DNA of 12,972 nt from JAGDYD01 sp046536675 (GCA_046536675.1 JAWDMK010000019.1:1-12972); one strand, 5' to 3'. Shown: positions 5,380 to 12,724, counted from the stretch's first letter. Numbers and translations: made by a program. The notes: generated from the sequence alone by a model not told the origin.

Positions 5380-6698
5380 GACAACGTTCCCAGGTTCTCT
5401 AGATTTATCTTCTTCAGTGCAGCCTCTGGATTGTCATAATAGAGTTTTGCAAATTCATTTATGCTCTTAAGGTCTGTCATGCCAAGCTGATTAAGCCTCT
5501 CCAAGATCTTTGCCCTTCTTTCTTCTTCTATTATAATCTCGGATGGCGGATAGCCGGTGAGCCTTGATAATGTATCTCTATACGTTACACTTGGAAGTAT
5601 ATCAGAGCTTTTGTGTGTTTTATAATCGTATGTGTATAAATCAGAAAGAAGAACCTGCGTCTCTATTCCAGATATCTCTGATACCTGTGTTACCTTTCTA
5701 ACAAATTTACCGTTTTCAAATACCTGCGATACAATTATTATAACATCAATAAGCGGTATTATATCCATCTCAACATTCATTGGCGTATGCTGCAGTCTTG
5801 TAACAACATCTCTCGCAGTTGCTGCATGTATTGTACCCATTGCAATCTTTCCTATATTCATAGCTGTCATCATATCTTTAGCTTCTGCGCCCCTTACCTC
5901 GCCTATTATAATTCTATCGGGCCTCATTCTCAATGAGTTTTTTACCAAGTCCTCCATGCTTATTGTTGGATCTGTCTCTAGCCTAACACAATTCTCCTGT
6001 GTTTCTGTATTTAATTCATATGTCTCTTCTATTGTAACAATCCTTTCCTCAGGTCTGAAGAAGCTAAACATCGCGTTGAGAAGCGTTGTCTTACCGCTTG
6101 CTGGCATTCCACCTATAAGTATATTTGCGGGCCTGACCTTTAGACCATCTGTATAAATCCAAAGCCTAGCTGCAAGCTTGTAGCTCATTTCTCCTCTATT
6201 GATAAGATCTATTATACTCATTGCCTTGCCTTTGAAATTTCTAATTGTTATGTCAGCACCAAGCGGTGAATCTACTATATTTACTCTAGATCCGTTCGGA
6301 AGGTGAACATCAAATATTCTCTCATGAGATACTGCTGTGGTTGCAAACATCTTGAACTTTTTAACAAGAAGATCAAGTTCAAACCTGCTCTCTATTTTTT
6401 CAGGAGCTTTTACCTGGCCTGCTTGTGTTGTGTAAAGAAATATGTTCTCTGTGTTGTTAATCATAATGTCTTCTACATCTGGATTGCTTAGATATTTGTT
6501 TATTGGGTAAAAATTTGTTGCATCAGCAATTACTCTTTCTATATCTTCTTTGCTTGCGCTTGGATTTATGGTTTTAGCAACACTCTCTATATATCTGGCC
6601 TTATCCTGTTCGCTTGGAAGAGTGTTTAGAATACCTCTAAGTTGATCATAAACCTGTGCTTCAAAAATCTTAAGTTCGTTTTCTTCCAAACCAATCAC
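5376..6698 (-). CDS. Type II/IV secretion system or type IV pilus assembly ATPase (VirB11/TadA/GspE family)
   Basis: This cytoplasmic hexameric ATPase family powers pilus, archaellum or secretion machines. In the 440-aa product, an N-terminal domain (about 65-150) includes NPDVEDIMINNTENIFLY. Next come the Walker A motif GGMPASGKTT (196-205), an Asp box TIEETYELN (222-230), the Walker B segment RIIIGEVRG (262-270) and a His box GTIHAATARDVVTRL (288-302). All key positions are intact. The start is GTG at 6698; an in-frame stop lies just upstream. No TadC/PilC-like membrane partner, pilin or prepilin peptidase is adjacent; the only linked gene is the lipid kinase-like membrane protein, overlapping by four bases. 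FlaI/ArlI, PilB or TadA subfamily cannot be decided here. Confidence 0.93.
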   Translation of the reverse strand: MIGLEENELKIFEAQVYDQLRGILNTLPSEQDKARYIESVAKTINPSASKEDIERVIADATNFYPINKYLSNPDVEDIMINNTENIFLYTTQAGQVKAPEKIESRFELDLLVKKFKMFATTAVSHERIFDVHLPNGSRVNIVDSPLGADITIRNFKGKAMSIIDLINRGEMSYKLAARLWIYTDGLKVRPANILIGGMPASGKTTLLNAMFSFFRPEERIVTIEETYELNTETQENCVRLETDPTISMEDLVKNSLRMRPDRIIIGEVRGAEAKDMMTAMNIGKIAMGTIHAATARDVVTRLQHTPMNVEMDIIPLIDVIIIVSQVFENGKFVRKVTQVSEISGIETQVLLSDLYTYDYKTHKSSDILPSVTYRDTLSRLTGYPPSEIIIEEERRAKILERLNQLGMTDLKSINEFAKLYYDNPEAALKKINLENLGTLS

Positions 6699-6737
6699 AC
6701 TTATTTAACATATAGCAACTACACTATAACATTTCAA

Positions 6738-6746
6738 TATATAAAA
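6738..6746 (-). promoter_or_regulatory. Candidate TATA box of the secretion ATPase operon
   Basis: On the minus strand TTTTATATA lies about 44 bp before the GTG start, giving a leader of about 17 nt if transcription starts 26 bp downstream. No Shine-Dalgarno match is seen in that leader. The same T-rich stretch could terminate the ftsY transcript. Confidence 0.35.
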
Positions 6747-6760
6747 ATATTTGTTTGCTT

Positions 6761-7870
6761 CTAACCTACTATATTTTCAACAATTTCATTTGGATTGTAT
6801 TTGACTAATTTTTCATAGCCTTCTCCTGTTCCAAAATAAACGATTGGTATATCTGTTTCGCTCAATATTGAGAGCGTGTTGCCTCCTTTTGCATCACAGT
6901 CAAGCTTTGTTAGTATAATTCCGTTTAACCCTATTGCTTCGTTAAACTCCTTTACCTGTTCTAGCAATGCATTTCCAGCAATGCTTTCTCCAACAAAGAT
7001 CTTTAAGTCTGGTTTCGCAACCCTGACTATCTTCTTCATCTCTTCTAAAAGGCTTTTGTTTGTCTCCTGCCTTCCAGCGGTATCGATAAGAACTGCATCA
7101 ATGTGGTGTGCCTTAGAATATGCAATCGCATCGAAGGCTATGCTTGCTGGGTCAGCCCCATAATTTCCTTTTATTATTGGTACTCCAAGCCTTTCAGCGT
7201 GCATCGTTAGTTGCTCTATTGCTGCGGCTCTGAAGGTATCGCTTGCTGAGAGCACACAGCTCAAGCCAGCATCCTTTAACATCTTAGCTATCTTAGCTAT
7301 CGTTGTTGTTTTGCCTGCACCGTTTGGCCCTAGGAAGAGTATCTTTACAGGCTCGCTTCTCTCTACGTTTCTTTTTTCCTTGACAAAGCTGACAATATCC
7401 ATATTAGATGATTTTGAAAGGGTTTGCAGAAGTGCCTCTCTTATAACAGCATTTATCTCTTTTTCTATATTTTTAGAATCCACCTCTCTTCCAACAAGAA
7501 GCTCCTTTAGTTTTTCAACAAATTTTTCAGCAACATTATAGTTAACATCAGCCTCGACTAGAGAGAGTTTAAGCTGTTCTAGCATCTCATCTATATCTTC
7601 TTCCTTTATTTTTACTTTCTTGAAGAACAAGCCTTTTATTTTTGTAGTCGCTGTTATCTCTGCTTTTATCTTTTGCACCTCCTCTTCTGCTTTTTTCTTC
7701 TTTACTTCTTCCTTCTTTTCCACTTTTTCTTCTGTGCTCTCTTCTCCCTTCTTTTCAACTGTTTCTTCTTTGCTCTTCTCTACTACACTACTTTCTTTTA
7801 TCTCCTCTTCTTCCTTCTTCTTAAAAGAGCCTACAAAATCAGAAAGTTTTTTCTTTAATGACTCAAACAT
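6761..7870 (-). CDS. ftsY: Signal recognition particle receptor FtsY
   Basis: FtsY is the membrane-associated GTPase that receives SRP-ribosome complexes at the translocon. In the 369-aa product, an amphipathic start MFESLKKKLSDFVGSF precedes a Lys/Glu-rich acidic A-region (about 18-72). The helical N domain (about 75-165) and the G domain follow. GTPase motifs are GPNGAGKTTT (181-190), DTFRAAA (211-217), DTAGR (263-267), TKLD (321-324) and GTGEGY (347-352), all intact. The ATG at 7870 is preferred over an in-frame ATG at 7909 inside the prefoldin gene, because typical FtsY proteins begin with this helix and it overlaps the pfdA stop by only eight bases. It is the last gene of the eS19 cluster. 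Confidence 0.96.
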   Translation of the reverse strand: MFESLKKKLSDFVGSFKKKEEEEIKESSVVEKSKEETVEKKGEESTEEKVEKKEEVKKKKAEEEVQKIKAEITATTKIKGLFFKKVKIKEEDIDEMLEQLKLSLVEADVNYNVAEKFVEKLKELLVGREVDSKNIEKEINAVIREALLQTLSKSSNMDIVSFVKEKRNVERSEPVKILFLGPNGAGKTTTIAKIAKMLKDAGLSCVLSASDTFRAAAIEQLTMHAERLGVPIIKGNYGADPASIAFDAIAYSKAHHIDAVLIDTAGRQETNKSLLEEMKKIVRVAKPDLKIFVGESIAGNALLEQVKEFNEAIGLNGIILTKLDCDAKGGNTLSILSETDIPIVYFGTGEGYEKLVKYNPNEIVENIVG

Positions 7871-8285
7871 TTGAATTACCGATTTTTTCCAGTTCAAAGG
7901 CGACATCAATAAGGTTCTTTTCTATCTCTTCTTTCCTCTTGTTTAGCTCTTTGATAAGCTCCTCCCCTTTTTGCTTGTTCTGCTTAAGGAACGCCTTTGC
8001 CTCCTCGATGCTCTTTTCTATAAGGTAGCCTGAGCCTACATATACTAGCGCTTTATCTACTTTGTTAAGCTTTGCCTCTATATACGTGCCTCCTTCAAGG
8101 TTTAGCAATATATTGCTACTTTCAAGCATGCCTAGATTTTCGAGCACATCAATATTTCTTTGGGTGGCGTTATAAACTAAGTTATAATTTGTTATCTCAT
8201 TAAGCAGGTTTTCATACTCTTGTATGTACAAGCTCTGAAGGTAACGTAGCTGTTCTATAACCTCTTCTTTATTGTTTGCCTCCAT
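7863..8285 (-). CDS. pfdA: Prefoldin alpha subunit
   Basis: Prefoldin is a hexameric jellyfish-shaped chaperone (two alpha, four beta) that passes unfolded proteins to the thermosome. The 140-aa product has two long coiled-coil helices (about 5-48 and 92-135). Between them lies the beta-hairpin region holding the alpha-subunit signature, including VDKALVYVGSGYLIEK (76-91). Length is typical. It sits between aIF6 and ftsY as in many archaea, although eL20/L18a (LX), often found between aIF6 and prefoldin, is absent. The region upstream of the ATG has no clear Shine-Dalgarno sequence. Confidence 0.93.
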   Translation of the reverse strand: MEANNKEEVIEQLRYLQSLYIQEYENLLNEITNYNLVYNATQRNIDVLENLGMLESSNILLNLEGGTYIEAKLNKVDKALVYVGSGYLIEKSIEEAKAFLKQNKQKGEELIKELNKRKEEIEKNLIDVAFELEKIGNSNV

Positions 8286-8309
8286 AATATCATTATTTTT
8301 ATTAAAAGA

Positions 8310-8978
8310 TTATAAGTCTAACGAGCCTGCGATCCTCGCAAGCTCATAGCCTGTTGTAAGTTCGCCTACCGCTAGGCCTTTTGAGTTTGCAATGCTGCTA
8401 AGCCCTATATTTAGAGAACCTAGATTTGCTGTAGATTGCTCACCCTTAAACCCGACAATCTCTTCTATTCTTTTTTTCTCTTCTTCGCTAATCCTGTTGT
8501 TGAAGACTATGCCTTTATTTGTAAGTATATTGTTTGCACCAACCGTGCTAAATCCGCCTATACTCGATTTTACTACCTCTACATCAAGAACATCTTGTAT
8601 AAACTTCTCTTCCTTTTTGTTATAGTGTGGATTTACTATGGCTATCTTATCATTCACAAGAATATTATTTCTAATCGCATTAAGGTCTGTATCAAAAACC
8701 CCTATCTCTACGCCATTAATCTTCTCTTTTAGCTCTTCTAGCTCTCTCTCATCAATTATCTTTGGTAGCAAGATGCCTTTTGAATTAGCCACAGCATATA
8801 TGCCCACAAGCTGTGATGAATCTATAGTTAAGTCGAACTTTTCAATATCTAATGCTTTTGCTATATTCTCTGCCTTCTTTTGAGGTACACCCTTTCCAAA
8901 AAGGCAGAAGCTATCCGTTGCAAAGCCATATATGCCGATATAACTGTTGCCATAAATTTCTGTTTTTATCACGCTCAT
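8310..8978 (-). CDS. eif6: Translation initiation factor aIF6
   Basis: aIF6 binds the large ribosomal subunit and prevents premature joining with the small one. The 222-aa product has the full length of the pentein-fold family (five related beta-alpha-beta modules). Recognisable segments include NSYIGIYGFATDSFCLFG (11-28), DSSQLVGIYAVANSKGILLP (53-72), SSIGGFSTVGANNILTNKG (137-155) and the closing NSKGLAVGELTTGYELARI. The ATG at 8978 is 11 bases from the eL31 stop, with junction TAAGGTTTC-TTTTT-ATG in which the stop codon runs into AGGT. It is the fifth gene of the eS19 cluster. Confidence 0.96.
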   Translation of the reverse strand: MSVIKTEIYGNSYIGIYGFATDSFCLFGKGVPQKKAENIAKALDIEKFDLTIDSSQLVGIYAVANSKGILLPKIIDERELEELKEKINGVEIGVFDTDLNAIRNNILVNDKIAIVNPHYNKKEEKFIQDVLDVEVVKSSIGGFSTVGANNILTNKGIVFNNRISEEEKKRIEEIVGFKGEQSTANLGSLNIGLSSIANSKGLAVGELTTGYELARIAGSLDL

Positions 8979-8989
8979 AAAAAGAAACC

Positions 8990-9325
8990 TTAATCATTTT
9001 TCTGCTTAGTGCTATTGCTATCGTTACTAGTATTCTTTGCCTCTTTCACAGCTTCTTTGCTCTTTCCTTCGCCAGCTTTTTCTTCATTGAAGAATTTCGC
9101 TCTAATGAGCTCACCCTCTTTCTCAACCACTATTTTTACAGCTTCCATCCTCCTTGCTGCTAGCTGTACCCTCCTGCTGAGTTCTGGATCAATAATAACA
9201 TTATAAGGCTCTGCGTGCAAAAGCTTTGCGGCTCTTTCTCTAACATAGCTAATCGCAATGCTTCTCCTTCTAGGCTTATGCACTTTGCTAAGCCTCTTTT
9301 TCAGATTTATGTTGAGAACAGCCAT
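8990..9325 (-). CDS. rpl31e: 50S ribosomal protein eL31
   Basis: eL31 is an archaeal/eukaryotic large-subunit protein near the peptide exit tunnel, close to the SRP docking region. The 111-aa product has the family core RSIAISYVRERAAKLLHAEPYNVIIDPELSRRVQ (21-54) and AARRMEAVKIVVEKEGE. Beyond about residue 80 a Lys/Glu/Ser/Asn tail of about 30 residues is unlikely to fold and is longer than in most archaeal homologues. The ATG is four bases after the eL39 TAG; the AGGTAG sequence combines the stop codon with a ribosome-binding site. Co-transcribed with eL39 upstream and aIF6 downstream. Confidence 0.95.
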   Translation of the reverse strand: MAVLNINLKKRLSKVHKPRRRSIAISYVRERAAKLLHAEPYNVIIDPELSRRVQLAARRMEAVKIVVEKEGELIRAKFFNEEKAGEGKSKEAVKEAKNTSNDSNSTKQKND

Positions 9326-9329
9326 AAAA

Positions 9330-9485
9330 CTACCTTATCCTGAGCTTTCTATGCCTCCAATCCCTCTGAAATTTATTATATTCTATCTTCCTATGTGTTC
9401 TAAGTATAGCAAGCACTGGTATTCTCCTATTTTCCTTTAGCTTTTTCCCAAGCCTAAGCTTTTTTTCAGCACTTTTTTTGCTCAT
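9330..9485 (-). CDS. rpl39e: 50S ribosomal protein eL39
   Basis: This 51-aa, highly basic protein lines the ribosome exit tunnel in archaea and eukaryotes. Translation from ATG at 9485 gives MSKKSAEKKLRLGKKLKENR followed by RIPVLAILRTHRKIEYNKFQ and RDWRHRKLRIR before TAG. The NRR-P spacing and the terminal RxWRxxKL are family hallmarks. It is smaller than most gene-finder cut-offs. The start is fixed by TAAGGTG-TTTTT-ATG, in which the PDCD5 stop codon merges with the Shine-Dalgarno-like AGGTG. It sits between the PDCD5 and eL31 genes, the usual archaeal order. Confidence 0.95.
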   Translation of the reverse strand: MSKKSAEKKLRLGKKLKENRRIPVLAILRTHRKIEYNKFQRDWRHRKLRIR

Positions 9486-9494
9486 AAAAACACC

Positions 9495-9794
9495 TTACTT
9501 GTGTTTAAACTCGATCTTTGGCTCTGGTCTGGCTGTAAGCTTTGCAAGGAGGTCTACAAGCTGTTTCTCTGTTATCCTCCCTGGAAGCCTGTTTGTTTGA
9601 GCCATTGAGATTATAAGATCAAGCAGCTGAGCATATAACTCATAGTTTGAAACTCTTACGTTCATAAGCCTCTCGTAAGCTGCAGGCTCAAGGTACTGCC
9701 TCACTATTGCCCTTTTCTGCTGCTCTATCTGCAGCTCTTTAAGCCTCTTTGCTATAGCTTTTTTAAGCTCCTTCTCTTCATCCTCATCAGGCAC
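9495..9794 (-). CDS. PDCD5-family DNA-binding protein
   Basis: The archaeal PDCD5/TFAR19 family consists of small three-helix proteins with DNA-binding activity reported for some members; a precise cellular role is not settled. The product (99 aa from GTG 9794) has a charged N-terminus and helix (DEDEEKELKKAIAKRLKELQ), then RAIVRQYLEPAAYERLMNVR and the family segment LLDLIISMAQTNRLPGRITEKQ. Two GTG starts are possible, 9803 and 9794. I prefer 9794 because AGGTG lies six bases before it, as for other genes here, leaving an 8-base overlap with the eS19 gene. No ATG is available in this frame. Confidence 0.92.
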   Translation of the reverse strand: MPDEDEEKELKKAIAKRLKELQIEQQKRAIVRQYLEPAAYERLMNVRVSNYELYAQLLDLIISMAQTNRLPGRITEKQLVDLLAKLTARPEPKIEFKHK

Positions 9795-10212
9795 CGCTCC
9801 CACCTTTTAGGATTTCGTTGCTTATCTTATCGAGAAATGCCCTGCCAGCATTTGTTATCTCACGGCCTGATTTGCCTTTTTTAACATAGCCGAGCTTTTC
9901 AAGTGCATTGAGTGCATCTCTTATTATGCTTCCACCAGCCTTGTAGTGATGGTGCCTTCTTACGCCATGCTCCTTTCTGTTGCCATACCTTGTTCTTAGC
10001 CTTGAAACACCTATAGGTCCATTTAGATAAACCTGCCTAAGCAGAGAAGCGCATCTTATATACCAGAAATCATTTTGCTGCGGAATTCTATCTCTACCAG
10101 CGCCGCTTTTTACAAAATCCACATAAGCAGGCTTTGTTATGCCTGCTTCTTTAAGCTTTTCTGCAGTCTTCTTTATAAGCACATTAGCTTCTACGTCTTT
10201 TACATTTGCCAT
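9787..10212 (-). CDS. rps19e: 30S ribosomal protein eS19
   Basis: eS19 is a 30S head protein found in archaea and eukaryotes and needed for late small-subunit maturation. The 141-aa product shows the family core NDFWYIRCASLLRQVYLNG (47-65), GVSRLRTRYGNRKEHGVRRH (68-87), and the winged-helix end with SIIRDALNALEKLGYV (95-110). A TTG at 10239 would add nine residues, but ATG at 10212 is chosen: CGAGGTAATTTT precedes it, the TATA box predicts transcription from about 10225, and homologues start with this segment. It is the first gene of the seven-gene cluster ending with ftsY. Confidence 0.96.
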   Translation of the reverse strand: MANVKDVEANVLIKKTAEKLKEAGITKPAYVDFVKSGAGRDRIPQQNDFWYIRCASLLRQVYLNGPIGVSRLRTRYGNRKEHGVRRHHHYKAGGSIIRDALNALEKLGYVKKGKSGREITNAGRAFLDKISNEILKGGSGA

Positions 10213-10244
10213 AAAATTACCTCGAGTTAAAGAGAACAAATAAT

Positions 10245-10255
10245 CCTTTTATAAT
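10245..10255 (-). promoter_or_regulatory. TATA box and ribosome-binding site of the eS19 operon
   Basis: On the minus strand ATTATAAAAGG lies about 38 bp before the eS19 ATG. A start 26 bp downstream of its centre gives a 13-nt leader holding GAGGTAA, a good Shine-Dalgarno match. This is the only clear promoter ahead of the seven-gene cluster. Confidence 0.6.
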
Positions 10256-10355
10256 TTTTATTTACTTTAGTTTTTAAACCTTTTTATTTCTAGATTCAAA
10301 ACGCAGGTTGTAAAAATATGGGGATGGATAAATATATTAATATTTAGTAGTGAAA

Positions 10356-10364
10356 ATTATAAAA
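10356..10364 (+). promoter_or_regulatory. TATA box of rpoL
   Basis: ATTATAAAA is centred about 26-27 bp before the ATG at 10387, so the transcript would be essentially leaderless. It lies in the divergent 174-bp region shared with the eS19 promoter. Confidence 0.6.
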
Positions 10365-10386
10365 TCAAGGACCCTGCGTGATTTTT

Positions 10387-10653
10387 ATGAAACTAAATAT
10401 CATTGAGGACGAACCAAAAAGCTTGATAGTGGAGTTTGATGATACTGATAGAGGCATAGCAGAACTTATAAGAGGAAAGCTCCAAGATAAAGCGGATGTA
10501 GACTTTGTAGCTGTTACAAAAACGCATTTCGAAGTAGGAAAGCCAAGGCTCATAGTAAAGTCTAACAAGAATCCAAAAAAGCTTGTTATTGATGCTATAG
10601 AAGAAATAAGAGAGGAGCTGAAGGATTTTAAAGCCCAGCTACCAAAGAAATAA
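10387..10653 (+). CDS. rpoL: DNA-directed RNA polymerase subunit L (Rpo11)
   Basis: Rpo11/RpoL pairs with subunit D to form the alpha-like assembly platform of archaeal RNA polymerase. The 88-aa product matches family length and pattern: a first strand (KLNIIEDEPKSLIVEFDD), the helix HTxxN-equivalent region RGIAELIRGKLQ, the VDFVAVTKTHFEVGKPRLIV strands, and the long C-terminal helix DAIEEIREELKDFKAQL. A GTG at 10378 would add three residues, but the promoter spacing puts the transcript start at the ATG. The partner subunit D is not encoded in this window. DUF99 follows after one base. Confidence 0.9.
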   Translation: MKLNIIEDEPKSLIVEFDDTDRGIAELIRGKLQDKADVDFVAVTKTHFEVGKPRLIVKSNKNPKKLVIDAIEEIREELKDFKAQLPKK

Positions 10654-10654
10654 T

Positions 10655-11206
10655 ATGAAAGAAGGTATACGTATCTTATCAGTTGATGATGCTCCTTTTG
10701 CTAAGGGTGATAGTGAATCACTTGTTGTAGGCATAGTGGCAAGAAAAGAAGTTGTAGAGGGTGTTATATCATTTCATGTAACTGTAGATGGCAACGACGC
10801 AACAGATAAGCTGATAAGCAAGATAAGGCAATCACGCTTTCTAAGAGAGATAAAGCTTGTAGCACTTAATGGTATAACATTAGCAGGGCTTAACATTGTA
10901 GATATAACAAAGATAAATTCTGAGCTTAACATACCTGTTCTGGCAATTACAAGAAAAAAACCAAACCAAAGGGCGATGGAGCGCGCTATAGAGAGATCAG
11001 GAAAAGGCGTTGAAGAAAAAATAAAGCTCCTTAGGAAAATAAATAAAGCTTCACTTAGCTCTCGTTCAAATGGTTTTTACATTCAGTATATTGGTATAGC
11101 GAGAAAAGAGTTAAGCACATTCGTAAATACTGCATACCAAATGTTGAGGCTTGCCCATTTAGTTGCGAGTGGTATTGTAAAAGGCGAGTCAAAAGGTAGG
11201 TTGTAG
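10655..11206 (+). CDS. Endo_dU / DUF99 family protein
   Basis: DUF99 proteins are archaeal and related by fold to endonuclease V (RNase H-like); a deoxyuridine endonuclease activity has been assigned to some, but the role of this one is unproven. The 183-aa product has the characteristic IRILSVDDAPF (5-15), with adjacent D11 and D12, then VTVDGNDATDKL (42-53) and LNGITLAGLNIVDI (71-84). The segment IPVLAITRKKPNQRAMERAI follows. These acidic positions are the likely metal ligands. The ATG is one base after the rpoL stop, so the two are surely co-transcribed. The N-terminal starting position and full length agree with the family. Confidence 0.88.
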   Translation: MKEGIRILSVDDAPFAKGDSESLVVGIVARKEVVEGVISFHVTVDGNDATDKLISKIRQSRFLREIKLVALNGITLAGLNIVDITKINSELNIPVLAITRKKPNQRAMERAIERSGKGVEEKIKLLRKINKASLSSRSNGFYIQYIGIARKELSTFVNTAYQMLRLAHLVASGIVKGESKGRL

Positions 11207-11290
11207 CAACTTATTTCTATTAATAAGGTTCTGGTTTGGTTCATATTAGTATATTTCTAATAATCAAAAATAAAAAAATTTGGCATTAAA

Positions 11291-11298
11291 TTTATATT
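11291..11298 (+). promoter_or_regulatory. TATA box of the HTH regulator gene
   Basis: TTTATATT is centred about 32 bp before ATG 11327, predicting a leader of about six bases. Between it and the start lies the imperfect inverted repeat GTAAT...ATTAC (11308-11326), a possible operator. Confidence 0.45.
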
Positions 11299-11326
11299 TG
11301 TTTTTAAGTAATATATAATTGATTAC

Positions 11327-12457
11327 ATGCCAAAAATTATAGAAAAGGAGAAGAAGGCTATTATAAAAAATGAGATGCTTAGATTTCTTAGCATAGATGG
11401 AAGAGCCAGCATCGACAGTATAAGCAAGCACCTTAAGATGCCAAAAGCAACAACATATTCTATATTCAATGAAGTAGTAAAAGAATATGGGCTTCATTTT
11501 GTACCTGAAATAGATCTTGAAGATATATGGAAGCACGAATTTATCAGAATAAGTAAGCACAAATCCACAAAGAGGGAGATGCGTGAAGAAGCGCTCGCAA
11601 AGATCCCTGAACTGGGTGTAGAAGAGTATATCACATTCATTAAATTCAATAAAGATGTGCCTAGCGATGAGGAGATAATGCGTGCACTCTCTAACTTTAC
11701 AGTTCCTCAATTTGTTGCAAAATTGCATGGAGAAGAAGATTTAGTAATATATGAAGTTGGTAAGAGTTTTTACAGTCTAAACAAATTTTTGATTAGTTTT
11801 TCGAAAAACCTTAAGGATTATGATATGCTGGTAAATACAAGCAGAATTGTGACAACCTTTGGCTTTTTCCCCATTAGAAACGAGCTTATAGATGAGCTTA
11901 TGCTTTCAGGCTCGGCAAAAGCTCTATTGGAAGGGCTTAACATAGATGGCAGGGGCGAAATAAAGGAGATTGCAAAGAGATTCTACCAAAAGCCAGAACT
12001 GCTTCTTTATACGATGGAAAGGCTAAAAGAAAGTGGGCTTCTGAAAAGAGTAACTTATTTTGAGGCGCAGCCACAGAGCAACATAAATGGAATAATAAAG
12101 ATAGCAATAACAAATGAATCCGATTTCATCGATTCGAGAAACAAATGGTTTGCTGAGCTTATAAAGATGAAGCCAGATGAGCATCTTAAATATGTATATA
12201 TATGTGATATACTAAATCCTTCTGGCATCCTTGTTTTTGTAAACCTAAGCTCAAACGAAGAGATAGATAATTTGTTAAATAGTATGAGAAAGGTCCTCAA
12301 AGGTGTTGAAATAAGCTATATAACAATGACAAAGACACTTCTTGGGAATTTAGGGATAAGAAACTTTGACACGCGCTACTCTAGCCAATACAAACATTTA
12401 GAACTCGAAGGTCTTGTGCCGAGAATGCAAAGAAAGGAAGAAAAGATCAGAGCTTAG
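11327..12457 (+). CDS. Tandem HTH-sensor transcription regulator (Lrp-like architecture)
   Basis: I do not recognise a named family for this 376-aa protein. It shows two similar modules. Module 1 has a winged-helix-like segment (14-55: NEMLRFLSIDGRASIDSISK, then HLKMPKATTYSIFNEV) followed by an alpha/beta region of about 120 residues ending TSRIVTTFGFFPIRNELID. Module 2 has a second HTH-like segment (about 197-242, containing LNIDGRGEIKEIAKRFYQKP) and a similar region ending TMTKTLLGNLGIRNFD. SIDGR/NIDGR and FxIRN/LGIRN are matching landmarks. The arrangement resembles Lrp/AsnC (HTH plus RAM sensor) duplicated in one chain. DNA binding and ligand sensing are inferred. The transcript is short-leadered; the stop overlaps the convergent 57-aa gene by 11 bases. 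Confidence 0.75.
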   Translation: MPKIIEKEKKAIIKNEMLRFLSIDGRASIDSISKHLKMPKATTYSIFNEVVKEYGLHFVPEIDLEDIWKHEFIRISKHKSTKREMREEALAKIPELGVEEYITFIKFNKDVPSDEEIMRALSNFTVPQFVAKLHGEEDLVIYEVGKSFYSLNKFLISFSKNLKDYDMLVNTSRIVTTFGFFPIRNELIDELMLSGSAKALLEGLNIDGRGEIKEIAKRFYQKPELLLYTMERLKESGLLKRVTYFEAQPQSNINGIIKIAITNESDFIDSRNKWFAELIKMKPDEHLKYVYICDILNPSGILVFVNLSSNEEIDNLLNSMRKVLKGVEISYITMTKTLLGNLGIRNFDTRYSSQYKHLELEGLVPRMQRKEEKIRA

Positions 12458-12620
12458 AAATTACATCAAGCACGTTGCTTTTGAATCTTACCTTGCCATG
12501 GTAGTCGTCACGTAGCATTACACGATTTCCTCTTAAGTTTAGCGTTGGGCAGTGAGTTTCGTCCGGCTTATCCCCTCCAGACAATATTATTGTTAATCCT
12601 TTATTCTTTATAATTTTCAT
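12447..12620 (-). CDS. 57-aa hypothetical protein
   Basis: I do not recognise this protein. From ATG 12620 it reads MKIIKNKGLTIILSGGDKPD, continues ETHCPTLNLRGNRVMLRDDY and ends HGKVRFKSNVLDVISKL. The alternation of hydrophobic strands, a single cysteine in THCPTL, and LRDDYHGKVRF suggest a small beta-rich fold. No signal peptide or membrane helix is seen. A strong promoter (AGGTATAAAAAG on the minus strand, TATA at 12649-12658) predicts transcription from about 12628, giving an 8-nt leader; this makes a real gene likely. The longer frame to 12668 would need a start upstream of the promoter product. It overlaps the convergent HTH regulator by 11 bases. Confidence 0.6.
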   Translation of the reverse strand: MKIIKNKGLTIILSGGDKPDETHCPTLNLRGNRVMLRDDYHGKVRFKSNVLDVISKL

Positions 12621-12648
12621 AAATATCAAAAGATGTCTATTTTTAAAC

Positions 12649-12658
12649 TTTTTATACC
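12649..12658 (-). promoter_or_regulatory. TATA box of the 57-aa gene
   Basis: On the minus strand CGAAAGGTATAAAAAG holds a BRE-like purine stretch and a TATA box. The predicted start is about eight bases before ATG 12620. Among the cleanest promoters in the window. Confidence 0.6.
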
Positions 12659-12713
12659 TTTCGCACATATTTGTAGTTGCTCTATAAAAAATTCATAACA
12701 CCAAAAGCGTAAA

Positions 12714-12724
12714 GATTATAAAGG
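12714..12724 (+). promoter_or_regulatory. Candidate TATA box of the rRNA operon
   Basis: CGTAAAGATTATAAAGG contains a BRE-like part and TTATAAAG. Transcription would start near 12745, giving a pre-rRNA leader of about 108 nt. A second candidate, CTATAAAAAA, lies at 12682-12691. Confidence 0.5.

Noticed and set aside
7620..7874. Plus-strand Phe/Ser-rich frames opposite the ftsY 5' region
   Set aside because: They are the complement of the Lys/Glu-rich A-region of FtsY.
11281..11332. TGGCAT (11281) and ATGCCA (11327) as a long-range inverted repeat
   Set aside because: Only six bases, 40 bp apart, and one arm includes the start codon; expected by chance.
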